A stretch of 64,000 nt of DNA from positions 108,360 to 172,359 of the forward strand of contig VSDK01013984.1 in NCBI GenBank assembly GCA_009767595.1, read 5' to 3'. Every line of letters starts with the position of its first letter. Positions within the stretch are counted from its first letter, which is position 1. The translations under genes and the position numbers were made by a program. Positions 52,791-62,886 of this stretch are shown here, one piece after another. The notes below the pieces were generated by a model. That model had not been told where the DNA came from, ran no database searches, and saw only the letters and a program-made list of their open reading frames with translations. Source of the DNA: Symbiodinium kawagutii (taxonomy: Eukaryota > Sar > Dinophyceae > Suessiales > Symbiodiniaceae).

Positions 52791-52906
52791 CAGCTTGTGA
52801 CCTGCTCAGTCCACCACCTCCTGCCCAGGATTTCTCAGAGGTGCGTAGGGGAGGCCGGGGTGGGCTGTTGCTTGGGAGGTGGGTGGGAACAGCAGGCGGC
52901 GCCTGG
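52791..52906 (+). CDS. internal exon between M1 and M3 elements (unidentified)
   Basis: Acceptor gtgtttggtgcag|, donor gcctgg|gtggtttctc, the left end of M3. Frame ACDLLSPPPPAQDFSEVRRG, GRGGLLLGRWVGTAGGAW. A second frame (QQLVTCSVHHLLPRISQRC) is also open. Confidence 0.45.
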
Positions 52907-53145
52907 GTGGTTTCTCAAGCCATGGGCGGGTAACCCCCCAATCATCCATGGATATTTTGGGGCCTGGATGATTGGGGGGTCATTGGCCAATCATTGTCAA
53001 TTAAACAATGGATAATCATTTTCAATTATGAACCATGGTTTATAATTTTTTGGGGGCCTATTTTGAATGAGCCCCTTGATCGTTCAAGGAAATTTGTTGG
53101 GGCACGTATATTTTGAGAAACTACCATTAATTCCCTTTTATGCAG
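52907..53145 (+). mobile_element. M3-type element filling a candidate intron
   Basis: Begins gtggtttctcaagccatggg and has ttttgagaaactaccatt at 53111-53128, then ttccctttta + tgcag|. Outer ends are the M3 inverted termini; the middle holds extra inverted pieces (aatcatccatgg, ggatgattgggg). Using the M3 GT as donor and tgcag as acceptor gives a 239-bp intron made almost wholly of the element. Confidence 0.55.
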
Positions 53146-53588
53146 GGGAGGGAGGACAGGAGCGACCAGGAGTGATCAAACCTGTTGGTAGTGACACCTG
53201 TTAGTTAGTAAAGGATGTTCATGGCACACCGCCGACCAAGCATCCCTTGGTAGCTCGATACCCCAAGGCATGAATTGGAAATGGTGCAACACTTGATGGT
53301 TCATGATGGCTACTGTATCCTGACTCCTGACTGATTGACGGCTAATCCCATAGTTGGGCCTGGTGGATACCAACATTCACCCATAACTCATGGCCCAATT
53401 TAGTAAATTTGCCATACCAAAAGACGAAAAAAACATGGAGTAAGTGATAGTCATGGGTAAGTGATAACTAACAACCCCCAAAACCTTTCGAAAAGCAAGA
53501 GTTTTACTCCTGACATATGGGTCATAAGCTATAAAGATCATGGTTTTGGGGGCTCATGGAACATAGTCATCACTGGGTGCCTCGACAG
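53146..53588. other. possible short exon, then non-coding
   Basis: In phase with the exon at 52791 the sequence after tgcag| reads GREDRSDQE then TGA 53173, but it also overlaps an M5-like word (ggagcgaccaggagtgatc). The rest shows no gene. Confidence 0.3.
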
Positions 53589-53699
53589 CAGGCGTCATTG
53601 GATCTGCACACCATCGCATCTGGCCCCAGCCAAATTCAGTTGACGCTGCGGGACGGATACGAGGCGCAAGGGTTTTGTGAAGGGCTCATTGCAGGATAG
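53589..53699 (+). CDS. terminal exon (unidentified)
   Basis: Acceptor tgcctcgacag|. Phase-0 frame QASLDLHTIASGPSQIQLTL, RDGYEAQGFCEGLIAG, TAG 53697-53699. It may instead splice at gcgcaag. Clean frame. Confidence 0.45.
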   Translation, partial: QASLDLHTIASGPSQIQLTLRDGYEAQGFCEGLIAG

Positions 53700-54676
53700 C
53701 CATGGCCGCCGTGCCTCTTAGTTTGCCCATGTCACAACCGCATATCTCGAGTGGTATGTTGAGACAACCATGGGAAATGAATTTATGACCTGGGTGAACG
53801 AAGTCCTAGAACCATCGATTCAGTTCGCTAGTTGGTACTTGCGCAGTGGGGAGTCGTTCACACAATCTTTGTGCTCAAGCAGTCGCATGGTGCAGGTTAT
53901 CCACGCTGCAACTGCCAATATGACGAGAATCGATGACAGGTTTTTTCCAAAGAAGTGCCACGTCAGGCTCTACTTAGGTGTGAGGTATGAATGAGTTGAC
54001 TTGGTTTTCCCTTGGAGAAAGTCACAAAGATGACACCAATCTCGAATGGATTTTTCCTTTGACCGCATAGCGCTGGTAGTCAACTCAGTAATTTGGACTA
54101 AGGTTCACATCAGAAGAGTGTTTTCCACATTCACATCATTTTAAAACATTTTGATGACATCACTGTATCACTTGAAGTTGCCGCGTGCAAACGCCATGCG
54201 TGTTCTTTTTTTGTGGACTGTGTTTTATTGCCTTTTCCGATGTTTTCTGGGCCATGAACCATGAACCAACAACCTCTTGTCCGATTCATGGAATTGTTCA
54301 GCGTTGGTTGGACATCATGAGCTGCGGTTCGCCATTATCAAACATTCAGCAACCATGTGACCATGTGTAACTGATGATGAACTTCAAAGAATTTCATTCA
54401 CCATCCTAGTCATCATGTTTTCTCGTAGGTCAATCATTCTGAAGCATATACCATAGACCTTCACTTCGCAATGATTCAAAGTTATCCAAAGCCCGCAGCC
54501 ATATTGGATGGATATTCGATAGATATTTGCTGGTATTTGGTGGTTTCCCCAAAGATACTCCCAAATCATCCTGTATATCAACATTGAAAACAAATCAACA
54601 TAAATCAACCATTTTTGGGGTTCCCATGGGCAGAACCCCCCTCCATTGTTGTGATTTTTCTGGTGGTTGGCTTCAG
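53700..54676. other. non-coding stretch with weak frames
   Basis: A + frame at 53770-53994 (MGNEFMTWVNEVLEPSIQFA) is of low GC. Nothing else seen until the acceptor ggcttcag|. Confidence 0.35.
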
Positions 54677-54741
54677 CTGCTGCAGCAAGCTCCAGGCATC
54701 CGGCGTTCTACGTTTGTCCTGCGCCACTCGGACTGCCAGCA
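54677..54741 (+). CDS. small internal exon (unidentified)
   Basis: Acceptor ggttggcttcag|, consensus donor cagca|gtaaga. 21 codons plus 2 nt: LLQQAPGIRRSTFVLRHSDC, Q. The FVLRHSD word recalls the FVRHA/G start of histidine phosphatases, but that is too short to claim. Confidence 0.45.
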
Positions 54742-54959
54742 GTAAGAACTGATGCTGGCGCTAGTTGAGGATGGGTCGTTGGTTAGTTCACAGGTTGGTT
54801 GAACATCTGTAATGGCTTATTTGCTAAGGCAAAAAATCACCAAGCAACCGTCGAGTCATAATCGATAATCACAAAAACAGTTTAATGACCCTATTGCCGC
54901 AAACCAGGGTATTGTGGCCAATCAATACTGGCTGATTTCTTATCTATGGGCAATTTTCC

Positions 54960-57900
54960 TTGATTACAACAAGTTTGCTTGATTTTTACGTGTGCATGCC
55001 CTTGAAGGGGAACCGGTTCATTGGAGCTCACATCCTCCACAAAAGTGGTACCACCCTATGGTTCTTTTCTGGGCACCTACCTCACCATCAACAACCCGTC
55101 CCTGACTACACAGCAGCCATTCAAGAAATGAGACAGTTTCTGGCCAAAACCCGGGGCACACCCACGATGATAGCTGCAGACTGGAACGCTTCACTTGCCA
55201 GCCCCACACTGGACACGCAAGGCCTTGAAGTAGCATGTCTCATGGAAGAAGAGCAGCTGCAGCCACTGATCCCAAGGGAGCCGACTTGGAAGCACAAAAC
55301 CTATGACTTCTTTCTGGCTTCCCCCACCTTGGTTGCCAAGATTGCTGCAGAGGCAAAACCTATCAAGGACCCGCTGGCTTTGGCTCATCTCCACAACCTC
55401 CTTCCCAGTGACCACAAGATCGTCACCTTCGAAACAGTGCTCTCAGTGCAAACTCATCGCACTGTGCCCCACAAACACCGACGATCTGGCCGATGGCTGG
55501 TTCACCATGCACACCTCCATGATAAACTAGCCGCAGCATGGGCTCCAATGAATTGGGAAGGATTGTGCCAACTATCCCGAGCCACGCAGTACCGCACACC
55601 CAGCATGAAATACAGAGATTCCACACAGCTGAAACAACTTTGCCATGAGCGAAACCAAACCACTGATGCCATCACACGTGCCTCCCTGACACGCCACATA
55701 CTCGCACAACGACGCCAAGAGCGAGCCAAATGGATCTCAGACCTCCATGCCGCCGCCACGGGCGGTGACCCGGCAGCCATTGCATTCCTACAAGGTAAAA
55801 ACAAACGCAGACCTGATTGGGGCGGCCTCATCACAGAAGCTGGGGGTCGACAACCAGCCATTCAAGCAGTGCACCAGCACTTCAGCAATGTCTTTGCCAG
55901 CACTCCCCTGCCCACAAGGGATGCGGAATGTGAGCAATCCCTCGCCTTGATCGAAACCTCCATGCGCAACATGCACCCCAAACCCATCAACAACGAAGAG
56001 CTCACAAGCGCCATTGCCAAGCTCAAACCTGGCAAAACTTCCGGGGCAACAGGCATGTCCAACGAATTTTTGCAAGCACTTGCCAGCCACCCGCAAGGTC
56101 TTCAGTACATCCTCGGTGTGATCAACGAGATCTTTTGCTCCGGTACTTTGCCTACAGCAATGCAAGTCGGCCTGGCCTGCTTAATCCCCAAGAGCCTCCA
56201 CATACAGCAGCCTGAGCAGATCCGTCCCATACTCCTGTTAGAGGTCACCCAGAAACTCTATGCCAGCATCCTGATGAGACGGCTGCAGCCATTCTGGCCG
56301 CCATTGACTGCTCAACTTGGTGCCGTGCCTGGAGGTCAGCCTATTGAGGCCTTGTTTGCTGCACACTGCATGATATCAATCGTGGAAGTCTCCGACTCAG
56401 CCCCTATCTATTTGAAGCTGGACATCCGTGGCGCATTCGACAACCTGAAGCACGCAAGTGTGGCAGCCTTTCTTGCTAGTTTGCCGGCCCCTGCAGCCTT
56501 TGAAGCCCGCCGGCTGATGGATCTGCTACTGGAGCAACGCTTCCTGTTCCACTTCCTTCACGACGAATGGATTGTCCACACGTCCAATGGAACGCCGCAA
56601 GGAGAAAGTCATTCCGCCGGCCTATTTGCCAGGACTTTGGACCACACAATCACCCAAGTGACACGAGGCTGGGAATCTGCCGGCCACAAACCCGTGTTTC
56701 CACCAGTTTGGCTACTCCTGTTTGTTGACGATATTTTGCTCACCTTCAAAAATTGGAGTCAAGCCGCGTGCCTGTTGCCATCACTGCTGCAAGCCCTCCA
56801 CCAGATTGGCTTGAACCTCAACTATGGCAAGAGTTGTATTGTTGCCAGCACGGAAACAATTGCCAAACTGCCTCCCAAACACCTGCTTGGCCCCCTTGCT
56901 GACTTTCAGTGGACAACCCACACCCAATATCTTCGAAAACCCTTGGGCTACAACCTTAGCCACGACGCAACAGTGCAAAGCGCAGTCCAGCTCATCTACC
57001 AGGCATGGGGTCGACTTCGACCACTCTTGAGGAAGAACCATTGGTCTCAACCGGCAGTAGCGAAGAAGTTGCTCGACAGATATGTAGGCTCTTGCTTCCT
57101 GTGGCTTTCTCCTATCCTCTTCCCGTACAAGTCCACCCTCGCCAAGTTCCAAGTCGTTCAGACCACACTCATGGTTGAAAGCCTTCGCCTCTACATCCCG
57201 GACACCTCAGACAAGGAAGCGCAACAATTGCAGCGAATCCGTCGTCATGTTGTCAGAGAATGGCTTGCTAGAGCCTCCTCTAACCAGAACTGGCCTGTGC
57301 AATGTCTACGCAGATTTTGGTCCTTCCTTGGCCACATTTGCAGACAGGACTTCGGCAGTCAGCACCCAGCTAGGACGATGCTTGCACATCTAGCACACAA
57401 ACATGCAAGTGGCTTGGCACGCCCAGGGCCGTGGCACACAGTCCATTCGCTGCTGCGCAAATTCTGGACAGAGACCCAGCTTGAGCATGAATACATGTAC
57501 CTGGCACAAGACAGAGATGAATGGAAGCTGCTTGGCCCCCCCTTCCTCACTTGGATGGGGCAACCGCAAGACACAACGAAAACAGAACTGCTCCAAGAAA
57601 GCCCTTGGGAGTCCAAAGGCGCACTGCTTCGCAACCAAACACATTGGCTTCACACCGCCATCCTCACTGTGCACGGGACAACACTTTTGCTGACGTGGCT
57701 GGACACAATTGAAGGGCCTGCAAGACTCACAGCCGAAATCCCTTCCACACTCTCGGCCACAAACATCCTAGATGGCTACCTTCACATGGAACAACATCTT
57801 CGGATACTACACCAACCATTTGCCCAACAACTTGCGATCAGCCAACCTGAAGTTTGGAAAATCCTTTGCGATGACGCACTTTGTTGCCACGAACGACTTC

Positions 57901-57986
57901 TGAGAGGGCAGACCGCTTGGTACCAATTATTTCCCATTTCACCCCGTGTTGCTTCCACCTACGTGTTGCAACCATTTGTAAAGTAG
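54960..57986 (+). CDS. LINE-type ORF: partial endonuclease plus reverse transcriptase
   Basis: 1008 codons with no internal stop; the first real ATG is 54996 (residue 13). Residues about 13-165 are the C-terminal half of an APE-type endonuclease: IAADWNASL (71-79), TWKHKTYDFFLAS (109-121), PSDHKIV (149-155, catalytic SDH). Reverse transcriptase spans about 345-640: IAKLKPGKTSGATGMSNEFL; ACLIPKS (406-412); motif A YLKLDIRGAFDNL (484-496, Asp 488); motif B GTPQGESHSAGLF (544-556); motif C LLFVDDILL (586-594, the Asp pair). The last 370 residues have no domain I recognise; no RNase H or CCHC knuckle seen. The endonuclease front half is missing (5' truncation). Codons end in C or A far more than in neighbouring genes. 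Confidence 0.9.
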   Translation: MITTSLLDFYVCMPLKGNRFIGAHILHKSGTTLWFFSGHLPHHQQPVPDYTAAIQEMRQFLAKTRGTPTMIAADWNASLASPTLDTQGLEVACLMEEEQLQPLIPREPTWKHKTYDFFLASPTLVAKIAAEAKPIKDPLALAHLHNLLPSDHKIVTFETVLSVQTHRTVPHKHRRSGRWLVHHAHLHDKLAAAWAPMNWEGLCQLSRATQYRTPSMKYRDSTQLKQLCHERNQTTDAITRASLTRHILAQRRQERAKWISDLHAAATGGDPAAIAFLQGKNKRRPDWGGLITEAGGRQPAIQAVHQHFSNVFASTPLPTRDAECEQSLALIETSMRNMHPKPINNEELTSAIAKLKPGKTSGATGMSNEFLQALASHPQGLQYILGVINEIFCSGTLPTAMQVGLACLIPKSLHIQQPEQIRPILLLEVTQKLYASILMRRLQPFWPPLTAQLGAVPGGQPIEALFAAHCMISIVEVSDSAPIYLKLDIRGAFDNLKHASVAAFLASLPAPAAFEARRLMDLLLEQRFLFHFLHDEWIVHTSNGTPQGESHSAGLFARTLDHTITQVTRGWESAGHKPVFPPVWLLLFVDDILLTFKNWSQAACLLPSLLQALHQIGLNLNYGKSCIVASTETIAKLPPKHLLGPLADFQWTTHTQYLRKPLGYNLSHDATVQSAVQLIYQAWGRLRPLLRKNHWSQPAVAKKLLDRYVGSCFLWLSPILFPYKSTLAKFQVVQTTLMVESLRLYIPDTSDKEAQQLQRIRRHVVREWLARASSNQNWPVQCLRRFWSFLGHICRQDFGSQHPARTMLAHLAHKHASGLARPGPWHTVHSLLRKFWTETQLEHEYMYLAQDRDEWKLLGPPFLTWMGQPQDTTKTELLQESPWESKGALLRNQTHWLHTAILTVHGTTLLLTWLDTIEGPARLTAEIPSTLSATNILDGYLHMEQHLRILHQPFAQQLAISQPEVWKILCDDALCCHERLLRGQTAWYQLFPISPRVASTYVLQPFVK

Positions 57987-58052
57987 TGTGCTTTCCTGAA
58001 TTGCAAGTATGTCATTGTTCGGGCAAACCCCCTGGAAGCCCTGGCAAAAAAA
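54986..58052 (+). mobile_element. 5'-truncated non-LTR retrotransposon (LINE)
   Basis: Composition changes sharply from AT-rich to GC-rich at about 54986 and the protein starts mid-endonuclease, so the 5' junction is placed there. The 3' end is guessed at the A9 run (58044-58052) some 60 bp after the stop. No clear target-site duplication was found by eye. It lies on the same strand as the flanking genes. Confidence 0.65.
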
Positions 58053-58254
58053 AATGCCCTTAGCTTTTTTCCCCGTGTCCGTCCTTCACCAAGCAAGGAG
58101 TAGCAGCTGGGCAAAACCTCAGCCCATGACAAACTGCCGTCCGCAGCTCCCAGGTGATAGTTACCCTAGCTAGTCATAATATGTCATAATCCAACTGAGC
58201 TTTTGTTTGGGGGCCCACCTCGTATCTATCTACTACTTGCCGATCCCACCTACC

Positions 58255-58380
58255 TACCGGTCTATCCATCTATCCATTTATCCATCTACAGTGGTACCCG
58301 TCTACCCATTCCTATCGATCCATCCATCCATCCACCCATCTACCCATCTACCCATCCACCCATCCATCCATCCATGCACT
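58255..58380. repeat. CATC/CCAT imperfect microsatellite
   Basis: accggtctatccatctatcc, then catccatccacccatctacc units. Pro-Ser-Ile-His reads across it are artefacts. Confidence 0.85.
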
Positions 58381-58598
58381 TGGGCTTCCTACCATACAGC
58401 AGGATTGGGTAGGATTGTTGTCCGGCAGGGTTTTTTCCCTTCTAAGAAGGTTTTCCCTGCCATTGGGGGTCTGCAGAGTTATCTTGTCATCAGTTCAATG
58501 CCCTGCATTTGTGTTGGCATAGGACCAGTTGTTCAGAGATGTTTCATGCTTATTGAATCTAAGGCACCACTAGGACCACCAGAACTGAGCCCTTGCAC

Positions 58599-58676
58599 AT
58601 GCTTGCTGAGGTTATGGACCTGGTCTCGCCGGACTTCGGTCTCGTACTGCAGGACGGGGATCGTGACCTGGGCTAG
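58599..58676 (+). CDS. short candidate terminal exon (unidentified)
   Basis: MLAEVMDLVSPDFGLVLQDG, DRDLG, TAG 58674-58676. The frame is open upstream to about 58563 (TRTEPLH). Acidic. Confidence 0.35.
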   Translation: MLAEVMDLVSPDFGLVLQDGDRDLG

Positions 58677-58757
58677 GCATCAACGATGTGAGCAAACATG
58701 ACCATAGGAACAATGATAGTTGGCTACGGGCCAATGATGGTTGTTGATGATGGTTGT

Positions 58758-58758
<1 letters not shown>

Positions 58759-58814
<56 letters not shown>
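58759..58814. repeat. (GAT)n microsatellite
   Basis: About 18 uninterrupted GAT units. Confidence 0.95.
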
Positions 58815-59521
58815 GCAACAGTTCATGCAGGTGAGTGGTGGTGAGCTGCTGATGGTGATGACTTGTAATAGCTTCTGATGGTGGATGATGGTGAGTGGTG
58901 GGCAATACCAAATGATGATTCCTGATGGTTGATGATGGTGATTGATGATTTATTGTGGTGATATATGATGGCTAACAACTGCGAATAATGACACCAAATA
59001 GTGGTTCACGATGGAACACAATGATGAGTGATCCTGTCGAGTCTGATGATGTATTCAGTACGTTCCAGATCTTCCAGTAAACCTGCCTGGAATTTGGAGT
59101 TTCCCCCACATACAAAAAAGTGCGCAAACATGCACCAAACACATCCGCCAAACCACACAGGCAGACTAGATGCAATTTCGTTTTGAAGGCAGCACATTCC
59201 CATGTCTTTGTACATGTATTTTACAGTATGATGTATGGTCAGACCATGTCAGAACAAACCTTAAACATGGGACGCATTTGGTTTTGGAGGGAACTCACTC
59301 TAAAAGATGTGGTGGAATTCTCTCTTTATTTGTCCTTGGGAAGCTTTCAGAAAACATGTCCATCCAACTGAATCAGTCCTGCAGTACCATGATCGACCAT
59401 CAATCATCATGTGCCTCAACTATTTTGGACCATCACTTGCTATTTGTAAGCATTCATTCACCTGAGCCATCACGAATTCAATCGCTCACCATCCTCAAGC
59501 ATCCTGAACCATCACTTAACC
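58815..59521. other. 5' flank of the RCC1-like gene
   Basis: T/G-rich then AT-rich; no coding island. No TTTT-box or spliced-leader acceptor could be assigned with confidence. Confidence 0.35.
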
Positions 59522-61147
59522 ATGGGCTCAGTTTCTTTGGTCAAGTTCATCATTTTGTACCTCATCAAGAACCGCTCAGGTGAGAGGTTAAACCTTCAAA
59601 CAAAGATGTTTCATAGATGGTCTAATGGCTACGCTGCAGAGTGCTCAAGAGATGTGAGCCTGGCGATGATCCACGTCAACGTTGGGGTCCCCAGCGGCCA
59701 AAGTGAGTGCTTTTCGATCCCCGAGGCCTCCAAAGTCCTGGACCTGAAAGTTTTGGCGCAGAAGTCCTTTGGACGAAACTTCCTTCGGCTTGTCACTGCG
59801 GATGGACGTTTGTTGGTCGACTTTGAAGAATCCTTGCAGGCTGCAGGGATTCAGGATGGAGACCACCTCATGGCCATTGCACATATGGAAAGAATCGTGG
59901 CAGCAACGAAAAGTCACAGCACCTACACCGGCAGATCTTTCGCTGCATGTTTCACCGGTCGCAAGATCATCGCATGGGGCAGGTTCCGAGGTGCTGCCGA
60001 TGACGCCTACATCAAACTCGTGAAAGATCCTCTACGGGGAGTGCAGCAGATCCAGGCCACTGGCTCTGCTTTCGCTGTCATTTTGGAAGGCGGATCTGTC
60101 ACAACCTGGGGTTTTCGGGCCTCTGGTGGCGACTCCTCTGCAGTCCAAGAGCGGCTCAGAGGTGTCCGACATATTCAGGCGGCAGTGGATGCCTTTGCGG
60201 CGATCCTGGAAGATGGGTCTGTCGTGACATGGGGCCATCAGTCCTTTGGGGGTGACAGCTCCTCAGTCCAGGATCGGCTCGTAGGTGTGCAACACATCCA
60301 AGCGACAGCGGGTGCTTTTGCTGCAATCCTGGAAGATGAAACGGTCGTGACATGGGGCCGTCAGGATGGCGGTGGTTTCAGTCCTGCAGATCGGCTTGTG
60401 GGCGTGCAGCACATTCAGGCCACAAAGACTGCATTCGCTGCAATTCTTGGAGATGGGTCCATCGTGACATGGGGCAAACTCGATTGTGGTGGTGGCAGCT
60501 CCTCCGTCCGAGATCGGCTCGTGGGTGTGCAGAAGGTTCAGGCCACAGAGGCTGCATTTGCTGCGATCCTGGACAGTGGGTCTGTTGTGACATGGGGCCA
60601 TGCGGGTTATGGTGGGGACAGCTCCCAGATTCAACATCGGCTCGTGGGCGTGCAGCACATTCAAGCCACCAGCTGCTCGTTTGCTGCGATCCTGGAAGAT
60701 GGGTCGGTGGCAACATGGGGCCGTCCCCGTGATGGTGGTGACAGCTCTGCAGTCCAAGATCGGCTCAGAGGTGTGCTCCACATTCAGGCAAATAAACTGG
60801 CCTTTGCCGCGATCCTGGAAGATGGGTCAGTCGTGTCCTGGGGCCGTATCGACTGCGGGGGTGACACCTCCGCAGTCCAAGATCGGCTTGTAGGTGTGCA
60901 ACACATTCAGGCCTCGGATGAGGCATTCGCTGCGATCTTGGAGGATGGATCTGTGGTCACGTGGGGCAACCCGGACAGTGGCGGTGACTGCTCGGCCGTC
61001 CAGGATCGGCTGGTGGGTGTGCAGCACATTCAGGCCTCGGCCCATGCCTTCGCTGCAATCCTGGAGGATGGCTTGATCGTGACATGGGGCAATGGTGGTT
61101 ATGGTGGTGACAGTTCCGACGTGCACGGATTACTGGCGGAGAAGTAG
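59522..61147 (+). CDS. ubiquitin-like domain plus RCC1-like repeat protein (541 aa)
   Basis: Residues about 49-121 (MIHVNVGVPSGQSECFSIPE, then VLDLKVLAQKSFG, LRLVTADGRLL, AGIQDGDHLMAI) follow the beta-grasp pattern of ubiquitin-like domains. From about 138 to the end come some ten copies of a 41-residue repeat, consensus AFAAILEDGSVVTWGxxxxG, GDSSAVQDRLVGVQHIQA. This is related to the RCC1/HERC beta-propeller repeat, though shorter than the usual 50-odd residues. The first copy (SFAACFTGRKIIAWG) is diverged. No HECT domain follows, so ubiquitin-ligase activity is not implied. The true start could be a later in-frame ATG (59606 or 59666); the first 48 residues look non-domain and include gctcag|gtgaga. 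Confidence 0.85.
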   Translation: MGSVSLVKFIILYLIKNRSGERLNLQTKMFHRWSNGYAAECSRDVSLAMIHVNVGVPSGQSECFSIPEASKVLDLKVLAQKSFGRNFLRLVTADGRLLVDFEESLQAAGIQDGDHLMAIAHMERIVAATKSHSTYTGRSFAACFTGRKIIAWGRFRGAADDAYIKLVKDPLRGVQQIQATGSAFAVILEGGSVTTWGFRASGGDSSAVQERLRGVRHIQAAVDAFAAILEDGSVVTWGHQSFGGDSSSVQDRLVGVQHIQATAGAFAAILEDETVVTWGRQDGGGFSPADRLVGVQHIQATKTAFAAILGDGSIVTWGKLDCGGGSSSVRDRLVGVQKVQATEAAFAAILDSGSVVTWGHAGYGGDSSQIQHRLVGVQHIQATSCSFAAILEDGSVATWGRPRDGGDSSAVQDRLRGVLHIQANKLAFAAILEDGSVVSWGRIDCGGDTSAVQDRLVGVQHIQASDEAFAAILEDGSVVTWGNPDSGGDCSAVQDRLVGVQHIQASAHAFAAILEDGLIVTWGNGGYGGDSSDVHGLLAEK

Positions 61148-61432
61148 CGAGTTGTCACCCACTGTGTTGTGTGACCAGTGGCTGTGTTCATTAAATGACA
61201 CAGCGAGGCGGCAGCGAGACCGCAATCGTTTGAACTGCCCAACCCTCTCCTACAGTGGTTGCGCATGCAGAAGAGAGCGCGCACAGGGAAGCTTTTTGAA
61301 CATGTTCCTTGTAGGGGAGTGGTTTTTGATGGTTCTCGCACGCAAATGAATAATCAAAGCCGTCGAAAGCCCTGCTCTTAAGGTAGAGACCGCTTCGAAC
61401 CTTACCTGTTGAACTCCTGTTGAAGCACACAG

Positions 61433-61488
61433 CGCCTGGGGCCGTTTGCTCAGGAACTGCGTTTACCAGCTGACAGCACTGGACTCAG
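61433..61488 (+). CDS. small internal exon (unidentified)
   Basis: Acceptor tgaagcacacag|, consensus donor gactcag|gtgagc. Frame AWGRLLRNCVYQLTALDS. Well bounded on both sides. Confidence 0.45.
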
Positions 61489-61564
61489 GTGAGCCGCACA
61501 GCACCAAGCACTGGATGGTTCATTGCCGGGGCTGGGGCGATGGCCGGGTCACCAGGGTTGGTTG

Positions 61565-61655
61565 GTTGGGTAGTCTACAAAGAGGGAGTAAGGAGCCAAA
61601 CTGGCTGGTAAGCCTTTGAGCTAGAAGGGTCTTCTAGCAGCTGCTTTTCATGAAA
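61565..61655 (+). repeat. M5 dispersed repeat, diverged
   Basis: gggagtaaggagccaaactgg, cctttgagctagaagggtctt, then catgaaatggtgg. Confidence 0.45.
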
Positions 61656-62790
61656 TGGTGGACTAGTGTTTGAAAATGGATTGGTGAACCACGATTCGCC
61701 AGTTAGTGGCTGGTCCTAGGGAGATATTGAACAACAGGCACCCTAATAGAAATAATAGAAAACACCCAAGGTAGTTTTCAATATCACCAAGTAGGGGTAA
61801 GTTCTTTTTGCATTGGGGAGAGGGTTCAGTAGTAGGAGGCGGGGATTACGCACGATCGATCATTATCCACCCTCTCTTTGTTTGTAAATCCACGCCGTGT
61901 GTACCGACCAATATGTTAAGCAGTAGCGGGTTCACCAATGCAAATGATGGTAGACCGATTTCTGACAATCAACCGATCAACCATCACTATATCAATCAGT
62001 GATTCACCAATAGAACCACGGGTCACCAACCTTGTAAATGACCACTTTGGTAGTACCCACTAGCAAAACCCACACGAACCTTGGTGAATCACCAGCTAGA
62101 TGACCATCTAACATCACTCACTGCAGTTAATGCCATACTTCTCAAGTTAGTTACCATGATAATAGTAGTGGTGATGGTAGCCGTCAGCCATCACTTAACT
62201 CAACTGGTAAAGTTAGCTAGCCATCAATCACTGGTACCCCTCGGTCAAGTCAGTTCCCAACTGGTAAAATATCCTTTGTTTATAACTATTGATTTTACTA
62301 TTCAGTATGACTATCTTGTTCTAGAGCTATTCCTATTATTATACGGTATATATGTTGTTCTATAACTACTAGTAGTCTCTAGATATTTGATAACCTTTAG
62401 TTCTATTATCAGCCGTCTACATCTATTAGTAGTTTGCATGTATTGTTTTTATAGCTATTGAATGGTACAACTATCTTGTTCATTCTTGTTCAACGTAACT
62501 AGCATGTTGTAGCTGATATTGTCAGCATTCCCATGATGACTATCTGGACTACTAATAGATATAGAACGCATGATGTATATTAGTAGTAAACATCAGCTAC
62601 TACAATATAGACTAATAGCTAGATGGGATGATATATATGATATCATAGTAGTGTTGAAGTATATTACTATGATTAGTCTGATTAGTATCATGCTAATGCT
62701 AATATCATACTACATAGTCTATATATAACATGTATGATACCAATAATAGCCCCAAAAACATCACTGCCCTTCTCCACTGGGCCGCCGCAG
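61656..62790. other. AT-rich intron-like stretch
   Basis: From 62280 to 62720, TA/AG-rich words such as ctactagtagtctctagat. No coding island. Confidence 0.45.
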
Positions 62791-62886
62791 TCTCAGCTTG
62801 GATCGCTTGGATGAGCAGATCCAAGTGCCAGGCGCGCAGCTGGGTGGACCCTGGACGGGGATCCATGGAACCAAGGTGCCAGGGCG
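62791..62886 (+). CDS. internal exon (unidentified)
   Basis: Acceptor gggccgccgcag|, donor cagggcg|gtgcat. Frame LSLDRLDEQIQVPGAQLGGP, WTGIHGTKVPG. Clean frame, high GC3. Confidence 0.5.

Noticed and set aside
54677..54741. FVLRHSD as a histidine-phosphatase active site
   Set aside because: Seven residues from one 65-nt exon cannot support a family call.
55018..57674. Antisense and alternative frames within the LINE ORF
   Set aside because: No domain motifs; the + frame holds all RT and endonuclease motifs.
59645..61341. Several open frames antisense to, and in other frames of, the RCC1-like gene
   Set aside because: Shadows of the strongly periodic repeat on +.
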